A stretch of 64,000 nucleotides of DNA from Parabacteroides massiliensis (GCF_900155425.1 NZ_LT700191.1:1139198-1203197); one strand, 5' to 3'. Shown: positions 1 to 7,660, counted from the first letter of the stretch. Translations and numbers: made by a program. The notes: generated from the letters alone by a model not told the origin.

Positions 1-39
1 TAGAAAAAATGGCATTGTTCATCACTAAATAATAAGGTC

Positions 40-459
40 ATGTTCATTACAGAAGAAGATTACAAAGTTGTCATCGGCGACAACGCATTGAAGGTCATCT
101 CCCAGGTAAGCCCGGAAAACCGTACCAATGCAGAAGCGGAAGCCCGGGAAGAAATTGCCGGTTATCTACGGCCGAAATACGACTGTACGGCCATTTTCTC
201 TGCACAGGATGAACACCGGAACCGGCTCATTGTCATGTACACCTGCGACATTTCACTTTACCACATGAGTGCAGCCATGCCGCAAAAGATGGGAAGCGAG
301 ATACGCAAGGAACGATATGAACGGGCCATCAAGTGGCTTGAAGGCGTACAGGCCGGAAAAATTGTCCCTGATTTGCCCTTGGCTGTCGGAGAAGATGGGC
401 TTCCGTCCGGAAATTCACTTGTTTACAGCTGTCAGAAGCAGCTTCATCATAACTGGTAG
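40..459 (+). CDS. DUF1320 family phage protein (Mu gp36-like)
   Basis: A 139-residue protein that resembles DUF1320, the family of Mu gp36, encoded among the Mu head and tail genes. The pattern is typical: an N-terminal segment beginning MFITEEDY, then an acidic helical stretch, a YLRPKYD core and a YTCDISLYHM helix. The role is thought to be in head-tail joining or head completion, but the exact function is not established. The stop is 4 bp before the portal ATG at 464, so the two are probably one operon. The ATG at 40 is the only good start. The 32 bases before it look like the tail of another rightward gene, too short to name. Confidence 0.72.
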   Translation: MFITEEDYKVVIGDNALKVISQVSPENRTNAEAEAREEIAGYLRPKYDCTAIFSAQDEHRNRLIVMYTCDISLYHMSAAMPQKMGSEIRKERYERAIKWLEGVQAGKIVPDLPLAVGEDGLPSGNSLVYSCQKQLHHNW

Positions 460-463
460 GACT

Positions 464-1774
464 ATGGATATTAAAGACTTTTTCAGCGGTATGTTTTCCA
501 GTAAACCGAAAAACGTACTGCAAACGCTATACGGCAATTTTAATCTGGCCAAGGGGAAAGACATCAAGCGGGTGCAGAAAATGGTCATCGACCTGCAGCG
601 CACCACCGATGCACTCACCCGGAAGGACATCAAGAACTGGCGCGATGCCTGGCAGTATGCCATCAATGTGGACAGCCCCAGCCGCCAGCGCCTGTACGAC
701 ATCTACCGGGACGCGGAAATAGACCTTCACCTCTCCGGGTGTGTGGAGCAGCGCAGAGGTTTTGTCATGGCACGTTCATTCAAAATCGTGGATATGAAAG
801 GGGATGAGAACGAGGAAGCGGTTCATTTCTTTGACCAGTCCTGGTTCAAGCAGCTCATGCGCTATGCCCTTGATTCAATCTACTGGGGGCATTCGCTCAT
901 CGAATTGGGCGACCTTTGCACTGACGGTGACGGCTGCATCTGTTATTCGGATGTGAAGCTTATTCCGCGCAAGCATGTCATTCCTGAGTACGGACGTGTC
1001 ATTACCGACCTCGGGCAGGACTGGACTACAGGTATAGACTACCGCCAGCCGCCTTTTTCGGACTGGCTCATTGAAGCAGGCAGGCCCGACGACCTCGGGC
1101 TGTATCTCAAGGCTGCTTCACAGACTATCCCCAAAAAGAACATGCTGGCCTTTTGGGACACCTTCGGGGAAATATTCGGAATGCCCATGCGTATAGCACG
1201 CACCACTTCGCGCGATCAGAAAGAGATTGACCGTCTCGACAAGATGCTGCGTGAAGCCGGAACCGCCCTCTCCATGGTGGCAGGAATGGAAACCGAAATC
1301 GAGTTTGTGGAAAGCGGCAAGGGAGATGCATTCAATGTCTATGACAAGCGCATCGATCGGGCCAATTCCGAACTGTCAAAGCTTATCATCGGACAAACGA
1401 TGACCATTGAGGACGGAAGCAGCCTCTCACAGTCTGAAACGCACCTTGAAGTGTTCCAGAACCTCGTGGAAAGTGACTGCGACATGCTGCGGGATATAGT
1501 GAACAACCAGCTCATTCCGCGAATGGTTCGTCACGGTTTTCCTGTCAAGGGACTGCGTTTTGATTGGGACTACTCCATTGACTACACGCCCGAACAGCAG
1601 AAAGCCTACGAAGAAATGGTACTGCAGCACTACAAGGTGAAGCCACAGTACTTTGAGGAAAAATACGGCATTCCGTGCGAGGAGAAGGAACCGAAGGAAG
1701 AGCCGGACCCGGCAGATCCGAAAAAGAAGAAAGACGGCAAACAGGCTGGAACGCTATCCCGTTTTTTCGACTGA
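464..1774 (+). CDS. DUF935 phage portal protein (Mu gp29-like)
   Basis: A 436-residue protein of the DUF935 family, the portal of Mu-like phages. The portal forms the dodecameric ring at one head vertex through which DNA is packaged. Visible features include the segment around RQRLYDIYRDAEIDLHLSGC near the N-terminus, a central HSLIELGD region and a C-terminal stretch with YGIPCEEKE, ending in a charged K/E/D-rich tail. The frame is open back to 269, but the first residues there overlap the previous gene in another frame and look non-coding, so ATG 464, straight after the DUF1320 stop, is preferred. The gene overlaps or abuts the Mu F-like gene downstream, as in Mu, where portal and F are neighbours. 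Confidence 0.85.
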   Translation: MDIKDFFSGMFSSKPKNVLQTLYGNFNLAKGKDIKRVQKMVIDLQRTTDALTRKDIKNWRDAWQYAINVDSPSRQRLYDIYRDAEIDLHLSGCVEQRRGFVMARSFKIVDMKGDENEEAVHFFDQSWFKQLMRYALDSIYWGHSLIELGDLCTDGDGCICYSDVKLIPRKHVIPEYGRVITDLGQDWTTGIDYRQPPFSDWLIEAGRPDDLGLYLKAASQTIPKKNMLAFWDTFGEIFGMPMRIARTTSRDQKEIDRLDKMLREAGTALSMVAGMETEIEFVESGKGDAFNVYDKRIDRANSELSKLIIGQTMTIEDGSSLSQSETHLEVFQNLVESDCDMLRDIVNNQLIPRMVRHGFPVKGLRFDWDYSIDYTPEQQKAYEEMVLQHYKVKPQYFEEKYGIPCEEKEPKEEPDPADPKKKKDGKQAGTLSRFFD

Positions 1775-3093
1775 GCCCCGAGGATTATTCGGGGCTGCAT
1801 CTACGCTACAGTTCATTGCTTGGCAATCATACCCTCCAACTCTCAAAAGAGGACGAGGCAAAATTGATGCGTGACAAGCTTACAGAGATGTTCGACCGCA
1901 TGATGAAAGCCCTGTTCCGGGAGCAGGGGGCAAACCTTGAAATCAACATACTGGCTTCAGAAGAGGCGCAGGACTTTATAGAGACGCACGCCTCCGTCCT
2001 GGACTCTTCATTCCGGCAGGTGGAGATGTCCGAGGCCATGCGAGGGCGCCTGCAGAGGTCGGATTATATATTCTCAGGCCTGAAGACGTTCCATGAACTG
2101 AACGAAGCCTTCCCCTCCCTGCTGGATGAGAACGGCAATCGAAAAACGTTCGAACGCTTTTTGAACGATGTCCGGAAGATAGACGAAACCTATAATCGGG
2201 GCTACCTCCGGGCAGAGTACAACTTTGTGCAGGCTTCGGCGACTATGGCCGCCAAGTGGGAACGGTTCGCAGAAGACGGGGACCGCTACAACCTCCAGTA
2301 CCGGACGGCCGGGGATGGCAAGGTTCGCCCGGAACATGCCGAACTGCATGGGGTAACACGACCTATGGCAGACCCCTTTTGGGAAGAGTATTTCCCGCCA
2401 AATGGATGGAACTGCAGGTGCACCGTAGTCCAGGTACGAAAATCCAAATATCCGGAAACGCCCTACGATGAGGCAATGGCATTGGGCGAGTCAGCCCTTC
2501 AAAGGGACACCAAAGGCATCTTCCGGTTCAACCCGGGAAAAGAACAGAAGACCATGCCGGATTACAACCCATACACCATCAAAAGGTGCAGGGATTGTGA
2601 TATGGCCAAAGGGAAACTTAAACTGGCCTTCGTTCCGGACAACGAGCTGTGCGCCGCCTGCAAAATACTGCAAAAATGCGCCGGAGACCGGGAAAAGTCC
2701 GCACGAGCTATCGAACGTATCCATTATCTGCATGAAATGGAGCCTCTACTTCAAAAGAAAGTGGAAAAGAACATAAATGGCAAGGACTTGAATATCGGCT
2801 TTACCAAAGAGGGCAACAAGCACTTGTTCTCCGACACATTCGGACGGACACGCATCGTTTCCAAGGAGGACTTGAAGAACCTGGATTCACACCTTGAACG
2901 TGCCGAATATGTGGATGATTCCGCATTGACTCACCCAAGGACGGACAATGTGGAACACTTCTTCTACTTCAAAGTTAAAATCAATGGAAAATGGGTAAGG
3001 CTTAATGTTGCCAAAGAAGTAACAAGAAGGGATAACGGTTATATCCGCATAAAATACTTTTTATACTCAGTAAATGATATAATAGTAGAATAA
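1675..3093 (+). CDS. Mu F-like / SPP1 gp7-type head morphogenesis protein with C-terminal nuclease-like domain
   Basis: The first two thirds match the Mu F / SPP1 gp7 minor head protein family. The hallmark is a segment with PEHAELHGVTRP and FPPNGWNCRC (about residues 220-245 from the ATG at 1675). A Cys-rich patch follows (CRDCDMAKG, then CAACKILQKC). The last 110 residues form a separate compact domain with KHLFSD and HFFYFKVKINGKWVRL segments. This resembles the BECR-type (barnase/EndoU/colicin/RelE-like) nuclease domains often fused to phage head proteins; that is an inference from architecture. The start is unclear: ATG 1675 would overlap the portal gene by 100 bp and its first 30 residues look spurious. 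A non-ATG start near 1771, overlapping the portal stop, is likelier. Confidence 0.8.
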   Translation: MRGEGTEGRAGPGRSEKEERRQTGWNAIPFFRLSPEDYSGLHLRYSSLLGNHTLQLSKEDEAKLMRDKLTEMFDRMMKALFREQGANLEINILASEEAQDFIETHASVLDSSFRQVEMSEAMRGRLQRSDYIFSGLKTFHELNEAFPSLLDENGNRKTFERFLNDVRKIDETYNRGYLRAEYNFVQASATMAAKWERFAEDGDRYNLQYRTAGDGKVRPEHAELHGVTRPMADPFWEEYFPPNGWNCRCTVVQVRKSKYPETPYDEAMALGESALQRDTKGIFRFNPGKEQKTMPDYNPYTIKRCRDCDMAKGKLKLAFVPDNELCAACKILQKCAGDREKSARAIERIHYLHEMEPLLQKKVEKNINGKDLNIGFTKEGNKHLFSDTFGRTRIVSKEDLKNLDSHLERAEYVDDSALTHPRTDNVEHFFYFKVKINGKWVRLNVAKEVTRRDNGYIRIKYFLYSVNDIIVE

Positions 3094-3202
3094 AAAAAAC
3101 AAAAGCACCAAGGGCGACACTTTGGACTAAAACGCCTGCTCGTCATTCCCTCAATGCTTCTGTGTTTGCAAATATACAAAACATTTTTTAATCCAATTGC
3201 TT

Positions 3203-3436
3203 ATGAACAAGATTCTTTCATTTTTAAAACAAAGTAACCGCTACAAACACCTGGTAGGCGGTTTTATCGTGGGGCTGCCAGCCCTGACACCGTACGCGGC
3301 CTTATACGCAGCCGCCATCGCAGCCTCCTCGCTGGAGCTCAAAGACAAGCTCCGGGGCGGTCGTTGGGACTGGACGGACTGGACACTCACCGTGACCGGA
3401 GGAGCAATCGCCGCATTGATTTTCCTCGTTATCTAA
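3203..3436 (+). CDS. Small two-helix membrane protein, holin-like
   Basis: A 77-residue protein with a basic N-terminus, a hydrophobic segment at about residues 19-43, a charged turn (LELKDKLRGGRWDW) and a second hydrophobic C-terminal helix (about 58-77). Two helices with a short charged loop, next to late phage genes, suggest a class II holin or another lysis accessory protein; no family is recognised with certainty. ATG 3203 is preferred over TTG 3197. It lies 109 bp after the head gene and directly before the retroelement template, and no endolysin gene is visible nearby. Confidence 0.6.
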   Translation: MNKILSFLKQSNRYKHLVGGFIVGLPALTPYAALYAAAIAASSLELKDKLRGGRWDWTDWTLTVTGGAIAALIFLVI

Positions 3437-3458
3437 CAAGGGGACTGGCTTTTATCCG

Positions 3459-3466
3459 TACCTTTG
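3459..3466 (+). promoter_or_regulatory. Bacteroidales -7 box driving the DGR template RNA
   Basis: TACCTTTG fits the Bacteroidales -7 consensus TAnnTTTG and is followed by the commonly seen GCAC. Transcription would begin near 3473, just before the adenine-rich template. No clear TTTG -33 box is seen at the usual spacing. Confidence 0.45.
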
Positions 3467-3469
3467 CAC

Positions 3470-3609
3470 CCCGGTGGAGCTTCCTGATAGTCCGTGTGGT
3501 CTATCGCGGGTACAACAATGCGAATGCGAATGGCGGCGTGTCGAATGCGAATGCGAATAACGATGCATCGAACTCGAACACGAATGTCGGCTCCCGTCTG
3601 GAAATCTAA
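3470..3609 (+). repeat. DGR template repeat (TR)
   Basis: Immediately upstream of the reverse transcriptase is a non-coding copy of a C-terminal lectin-fold coding segment. Read in one frame it gives an Asn-rich string that begins RGYNNANANGG and closes with NTNVGSRL before a TAA. Eleven of the 24 codons between 3511 and 3588 are AAC or AAT. This is the codon choice of template repeats, because adenine-specific mutagenesis can turn AAY into many residues but never a stop. The reading GxRL at the end matches the conserved tail of variable C-type-lectin folds. The outer limits cannot be fixed without the variable repeat, which I do not find in the window. Confidence 0.83.
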
Positions 3610-3627
3610 CAATCGGCGTACAACACC

Positions 3628-3641
3628 GGGGACGTGTCCCC
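3628..3641 (+). other. Perfect palindrome in the TR-RT spacer
   Basis: GGGGACGTGTCCCC is a perfect 14-bp palindrome located 20 bases after the template's TAA. The spacer from 3610 to 3814 has no convincing ORF. In studied DGRs the RNA downstream of the template is bound by the RT complex and primes cDNA synthesis, so this hairpin could be part of that structure. Confidence 0.5.
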
Positions 3642-3814
3642 TACCGTGGTGCCGAGGGAAGCAAGCCACAGCAAAAGCGCACAGGTGCGGAAAGCTGAAA
3701 AATCACGCGTCGGGTGGAGTTTGGTAGGCTCAAGTCAGCTCGAAGAAGTCAGACCCGGGGAAAGGAAGGCCCTTATCTTCCGTTTGTAAAACAATCAAAA
3801 AAAACGATGCTATA

Positions 3815-5116
3815 ATGCACAGGCAAGGATATATAGTGGAAGAGATTGCCGATTATTCCAATATGGCGGAATCGTTCAATCAGGTCCTCCGTGGCTCCAA
3901 ACGAAAAAAAAGCCGCCAGGGACGTTACCTGCTTGCGCACAGGGAAGAGGTGCTTCAGGAACTTACCGGAAAAATCAAGACGGGTACATTCACCGTCAAG
4001 GATTACCGGGAGAGGGAAATCGTGGAGGGTGGAAAAATGCGACGTATCCAGATACTCACCATGAAGGACCGCATCGCCGTCCACGCAATCATGGCCGTAG
4101 TGGACAGGCACCTGAAGAAACGGTTCATCCGTACCACCTCAGCCAGCATCAAGAACCGCGGCATGCACGACCTCATGGAGTACATACGCCGCGACATGAA
4201 AGAAGACCCGGAAGGAACACGCTACTGCTACAAATTCGACATCTCCAAGTTCTATGAGAGCGTGGGGCAGGATTTCGTAATGTATTGTGTCCGGAGGGTA
4301 TTCAAGGACAAGAAACTCATCGCCATGCTTGACAACTTCGTAAGGCTCATGCCGCAAGGAATCAGCATCGGGCTGAGGTCGTCGCAAGGGTTGGGCAACC
4401 TGCTCCTGTCTGTTTTTTTAGACCATTATTTGAAGGACAAGTACGGCGTCCGCCATTTCTACCGCTATTGCGATGACGGCGTGGTACTCGGTGACGCGAA
4501 ATCAGAATTGTGGAAGATTCGTGATGCCGTCCACTTCCAGGTCACACAAATCGGGCTTACCGTAAAGCCTGATGAACGTGTATTCCCGGTGGACGAGGGC
4601 ATAGACTTCTTGGGATATGTCATATACCCCGACCATGTGCGCCTACGCAAGCGCATCAAACAGAAGTTCGCCCGAAAAATGCACGAGGTCAAATCGAGGA
4701 AAAGAAGGCGTGAACTGGTCGCTTCCTTCTATGGGATGGCCAAGCACGCCGACTGCAATATGTTGTTTAATAAATTAACAGGCAAAAAAATGAGATCATT
4801 TAAAGACTTGAACGTTTCCTACAAGCCGGAAGACGGCAAGAAACGTTTTCCCGGCTCCGTGGTAAGCATCCGGGAATTAGTGAACTTACCCATCATCGTG
4901 AAGGACTTCGAGACCGGCATCCGCACCGAACAAGGCGAGGACCGCTGTATCGTAGCCATCGAGATGAATGGCGAGGCCAAGAAGTTCTTCACCAACTCGG
5001 AAGAGATGAAGAACATCCTCGCACAAGTGAGTGAAATGCCGGACGGATTTCCGTTTGAGACCATCATTCGGACGGAAACTTTCGGCAAAGGTAGAACCAA
5101 GTATGTATTCAGCTGA
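3815..5116 (+). CDS. DGR-type reverse transcriptase with C-terminal accessory domain
   Basis: A 433-residue retron/group-II-like reverse transcriptase of the diversity-generating retroelement type. Seen: catalytic motif A in KFDISKFY (Asp142), motif B as IGLRSSQ (185-191), the catalytic YCDD (218-221), and FLGYVIYP (265-272) for motif 7. The IGxxxSQ form, in place of QGxxxSP, is the known signature of DGR enzymes, which copy the template RNA with errors at adenines and feed the cDNA into a target gene. Typical DGR RTs end near residue 330. Here about 105 further residues begin at MRSFKDLNVSYK, an unusual fused domain. No avd gene is present. The stop overlaps the next start by one base (TGATG). 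Confidence 0.9.
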   Translation: MHRQGYIVEEIADYSNMAESFNQVLRGSKRKKSRQGRYLLAHREEVLQELTGKIKTGTFTVKDYREREIVEGGKMRRIQILTMKDRIAVHAIMAVVDRHLKKRFIRTTSASIKNRGMHDLMEYIRRDMKEDPEGTRYCYKFDISKFYESVGQDFVMYCVRRVFKDKKLIAMLDNFVRLMPQGISIGLRSSQGLGNLLLSVFLDHYLKDKYGVRHFYRYCDDGVVLGDAKSELWKIRDAVHFQVTQIGLTVKPDERVFPVDEGIDFLGYVIYPDHVRLRKRIKQKFARKMHEVKSRKRRRELVASFYGMAKHADCNMLFNKLTGKKMRSFKDLNVSYKPEDGKKRFPGSVVSIRELVNLPIIVKDFETGIRTEQGEDRCIVAIEMNGEAKKFFTNSEEMKNILAQVSEMPDGFPFETIIRTETFGKGRTKYVFS

Positions 5117-5601
5117 TGAAAAAAGTGGAAGGAAACACCGGGGTACGGTTGCTTGAATGCATAAACACCATTAAAAACAAATGGCGTGTCCGATGGGACG
5201 TGCAGCCGGGAGAGAACGGATCGGCCACCTACATGGAAGAGGAGTTCGACCATCGACCCACCGAAGACGAGATACGCTCCACGGTCATAACATGGCACAA
5301 CCGGGAAACCGACAAGGATATCCTATCAGGTTTCACCTACGAGAATGTCCCAGTATGGTTGTCAAGCGAGAACCAGTTCAACTACAAGGCAGCCTACGAC
5401 CTTGCCGTGCAAACAGCAGGGGCGACTCTTCCGGTCGTGTTCAAATTCGGGACGGACACCGAACCGGTCTATCGCGAGTTTGCCACACTGGAAGACCTGA
5501 CAGACTTCTATACGAAAGCCATGCAGCATATCCAAAACACGCTGGCCGACGGATGGAAAAAGAAAGATGTATTTGATTTGTCGCTATATGCGGTAGATTA
5601 A
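5116..5601 (+). CDS. DUF4376-like phage protein coupled to the DGR RT
   Basis: A 161-residue protein whose ATG shares a base with the RT stop, so translation is probably coupled. The N-terminal half is beta-rich and acidic (WRVRWDVQPG, YMEEEFDHRP). The C-terminal half is helical, with LTDFYTKAMQHIQ and WKKKDVFDLS. It resembles DUF4376 or tail-fibre-assembly-like proteins of Bacteroides phages, but the match is loose. Its position suggests a job linked either to the retroelement or to folding of the diversified receptor-binding protein. An Avd-like role is possible, although it lacks the small four-helix look of Avd. Confidence 0.6.
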   Translation: MKKVEGNTGVRLLECINTIKNKWRVRWDVQPGENGSATYMEEEFDHRPTEDEIRSTVITWHNRETDKDILSGFTYENVPVWLSSENQFNYKAAYDLAVQTAGATLPVVFKFGTDTEPVYREFATLEDLTDFYTKAMQHIQNTLADGWKKKDVFDLSLYAVD

Positions 5602-5605
5602 AAAA

Positions 5606-5624
5606 AGCCTTCGGGGGTAAGGCT
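5606..5624 (+). terminator. Terminator hairpin after the DGR operon
   Basis: AGCCTT and AAGGCT form a 6-bp stem around CGGGGGT right after the stop at 5601, followed by GTAAAAAAAG. There is an A-run before it too. It is weak by itself and may work together with the larger structure downstream. Confidence 0.4.
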
Positions 5625-5633
5625 GTAAAAAAA

Positions 5634-5762
5634 GCCCCCGGCCTGTTAAAACAGTCGTCTCACTTACTATTAAACACAACGCACCCAAATGGAGCGCGGC
5701 CGGGGGCAATGCCCTCATGCCACCCCATTTGGGTGTTTTCGTTGTTGTTTAATAAGTGAGAC
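5634..5762 (+). other. Structured intergenic element with interleaved stems (pseudoknot-like)
   Basis: Two sets of complementary arms interleave. Stem A pairs GCCCCCGGCC (5634-5643) with GGCCGGGGGC (5698-5707), 10 of 10. Stem B pairs 5657-5692 with 5725-5762 almost throughout: GTCTCACTTA against TAAGTGAGAC and CCCAAATGG against CCATTTGGG, with TTAAACA-type sequence between and only small bulges. The 3' arm of stem A lies in the loop of stem B, so the two either form a pseudoknot or are alternative folds. The gap from 5602 to 5790 has no ORF. The element may be a terminator, a regulated leader for the Mor-like gene or a DNA cruciform; its function is unknown. Confidence 0.6.
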
Positions 5763-5790
5763 AGTGCAAAAGTACTAATTTTTGTTGAAT

Positions 5791-6033
5791 ATGAAAGTAA
5801 TTGAGATACTGAAATTGAATAAAGGAATGCTGAAAACATGCCGGAAAGTGGGAATCCGGATGGAAGACGTACAGTATATCGAACTATACAATGACTACAA
5901 CAGGCTGTTGGACGAAGGCGAAAAGGTTTCCTACATCGTGGCAGTACTGGCCGAACGTTATAATGTTTGCGAGCGAAAGGTATACACGCTCATCAAACGG
6001 CTGCAAAGCGACTGTAACCCGTTTGCAGTGTAA
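5791..6033 (+). CDS. Small HTH protein, Mor-like regulator
   Basis: An 80-residue basic protein. Residues 40-72 (SYIVAVLAERYNVCERKVYTL) form a plausible helix-turn-helix, resembling the C-terminal half of Mor/C-type activators of Mu-like phages. Those proteins switch on middle or late promoters. The dimerisation domain seems shorter than in Mor (129 residues), so the assignment is tentative. ATG 5791 is preferred over TTG 5782. It follows the structured element and precedes the modification genes by 69 bp, so it might control them. Confidence 0.55.
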   Translation: MKVIEILKLNKGMLKTCRKVGIRMEDVQYIELYNDYNRLLDEGEKVSYIVAVLAERYNVCERKVYTLIKRLQSDCNPFAV

Positions 6034-6071
6034 TGGGACAGCCTCCCCATTGAAGAGGGATAACGGCGCGG

Positions 6072-6079
6072 TACCTTTG
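6072..6079 (+). promoter_or_regulatory. -7 box for the TS-like/methylase operon
   Basis: TACCTTTG followed by GC matches the Bacteroidales -7 consensus, 23 bp upstream of the ATG at 6102. An ATTGA at about -33 distance is a poor upstream box. Confidence 0.45.
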
Positions 6080-6101
6080 CAGGGTATCAAAACAACACAC
6101 C

Positions 6102-6740
6102 ATGAACAAGTATTATCAAATCCTGAAAAAGGTACTTGCCGACGGCAAGACACAAAAAGGCAGAAAAGGCGAAAGCCGTTACCTGCTGAACGAGACGGTA
6201 ACGCTGTCCCCTGCGGAACTGCTCGATATTTTCGAGGGACACAATATCGCACGGAAAAAGCTCAGAAGCGAACTGTCGCTCTTCATGAGCGGGGAAAGAC
6301 AGGTTGAGAAATACCGGGAAGCCGGGATAAACTGGTGGGACTACTGCGGCTCCATCCTCGTGAACTCCTACCCTACCTATTTCGAGAAGCTACCACCTCT
6401 GATTGGCAAAATCAACCGGGAAAAACGAAGCAGCAAGAACTACGTGCTGTTCCTCGGTTCGACCGGCACGGAAAGCAACCAGGCACCATGCCTCAGTCTC
6501 GTACAGTTCCAGATCGAACAAGGCGAACTGGTCCTGACGGCCTACCAGCGTAGCTCGGACGCCAACCTCGGATTACCGGCGGACATCTATCACCTGTACC
6601 TTATATCCCGGCAAATAGAACTACCCCTGAAATCCATCACAATCAACCTCGGCAACGTGCATATTTACGAGAACAACGTCACACGCACACAAGAACTGCT
6701 TGCCGGAAATCCTAACGTAAAATTCGAATTGAACGTATGA
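6102..6740 (+). CDS. Thymidylate-synthase-fold enzyme, probable dCMP hydroxymethylase type
   Basis: A 212-residue member of the thymidylate synthase superfamily. Seen: the catalytic Cys130 in APCLSLVQF, the phosphate-binding YQRSSD (148-153), LGLPADIYHLYL (156-167) and NVHIYE (185-190). The segment LGLPADIY lines up with LGLPFNIA of ThyA, so the base-recognising Asn177 (E. coli numbering) is Asp161 here. In this superfamily Asn reads dUMP and Asp is found in T4-type dCMP hydroxymethylase. Inference: it makes 5-hydroxymethyl-dCMP for phage DNA modification. It is shorter than ThyA (264), and the His after the catalytic Cys is Leu. It overlaps the methylase by 4 bp. Confidence 0.75.
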   Translation: MNKYYQILKKVLADGKTQKGRKGESRYLLNETVTLSPAELLDIFEGHNIARKKLRSELSLFMSGERQVEKYREAGINWWDYCGSILVNSYPTYFEKLPPLIGKINREKRSSKNYVLFLGSTGTESNQAPCLSLVQFQIEQGELVLTAYQRSSDANLGLPADIYHLYLISRQIELPLKSITINLGNVHIYENNVTRTQELLAGNPNVKFELNV

Positions 6741-7576
6741 AAAAGACGTATCTGTCAGCCCCGCTGCCATTCGTGGGCCAAAAGCGCATGTTCGCACGCA
6801 AGTTTATGAAAGTATTGGAACAATATCCGGAAAGCACGGTATTCGTTGACCTTTTCGGCGGTTCCGGCCTGTTATCACACATCACCAAACGATGCAAGCC
6901 GGAAGCCACGGTCATATACAACGATTTCGACAATTACCACAAGCGATTGGAAAACATCCCAAGGACAAACCGGCTTATCGCCGACCTGCGTGCCATGGTA
7001 GGGAATTCCGTTCCACGGCACAAGACCATAACCGGAGAACTGCGTGAGCGCATCTTCAGCCGTATCCTCCAGGAGGAGCACGAGACCGGTTACGTGGACT
7101 TCATCACCCTGTCCTCCTCTTTGATGTTCTCCATGAAATATAAACTGAGCGTACCGGAGATGCAGAAGGAAGCCCTTTATAACAACATCCGGAAAGCGGA
7201 CTATCCGGAGTGCACGGATTATCTAGATGAGCTGGAAATCGTCTCCTGCGATTACAAGGAGCTGTTCAACCGGTACAAAGACACGCCGGGCGTGGTGTTC
7301 CTGGTAGACCCGCCGTACCTTTCCACCGACGTGGGTACTTACAATATGAGTTGGCGTATGTCGGATTACCTCGACGTGCTGAACGTGCTATCCGGGCATC
7401 CGTTCGTCTATTTCACCTCAAACAAATCCTCCATTCTGGAGCTGTGCGAATGGATCGGGAAAAACAAAAACATCGGCAACCCGTTCGAGGGATGTACCCG
7501 GATGGAGTTCAACGCCCACATAAACTACAGCTCATCCTACACGGACATGATGCTGTTCAAAAAAGAGGCTGCCTGA
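6737..7576 (+). CDS. Dam-like DNA adenine N6-methyltransferase (D12 class)
   Basis: A 279-residue class alpha adenine methyltransferase. Motif order is typical: PFVGQKR (11-17), the SAM-binding DLFGGSG (38-44) and the catalytic DPPY (191-194), followed by a YFTSNKS strand. It would transfer a methyl group from SAM to N6 of adenine in a short recognition site, protecting phage DNA from host restriction or timing gene expression. The start overlaps the TS-like stop (ATGA), so the pair forms an operon. The position at the end of the rightward block recalls the modification region (mom) of Mu. The recognition site cannot be told from sequence. Confidence 0.85.
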   Translation: MKKTYLSAPLPFVGQKRMFARKFMKVLEQYPESTVFVDLFGGSGLLSHITKRCKPEATVIYNDFDNYHKRLENIPRTNRLIADLRAMVGNSVPRHKTITGELRERIFSRILQEEHETGYVDFITLSSSLMFSMKYKLSVPEMQKEALYNNIRKADYPECTDYLDELEIVSCDYKELFNRYKDTPGVVFLVDPPYLSTDVGTYNMSWRMSDYLDVLNVLSGHPFVYFTSNKSSILELCEWIGKNKNIGNPFEGCTRMEFNAHINYSSSYTDMMLFKKEAA

Positions 7577-7605
7577 CGGCGTTTCTTTGCCCCCTGTCGA
7601 AATAG

Positions 7606-7641
7606 AAAGCCTCCGGCAGTAATTTGTCCGCCGGAGGCTTT
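7606..7641. terminator. Bidirectional terminator between convergent phage blocks
   Basis: A perfect 12-bp stem, AAAGCCTCCGGC with GCCGGAGGCTTT, around a 12-nt loop. It lies between the converging methylase gene and the leftward gene ending at 7661, and its A/T flanks suit termination in both directions. Confidence 0.8.
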
Positions 7642-7660
7642 ACTGTCTGAACATGGCCGT

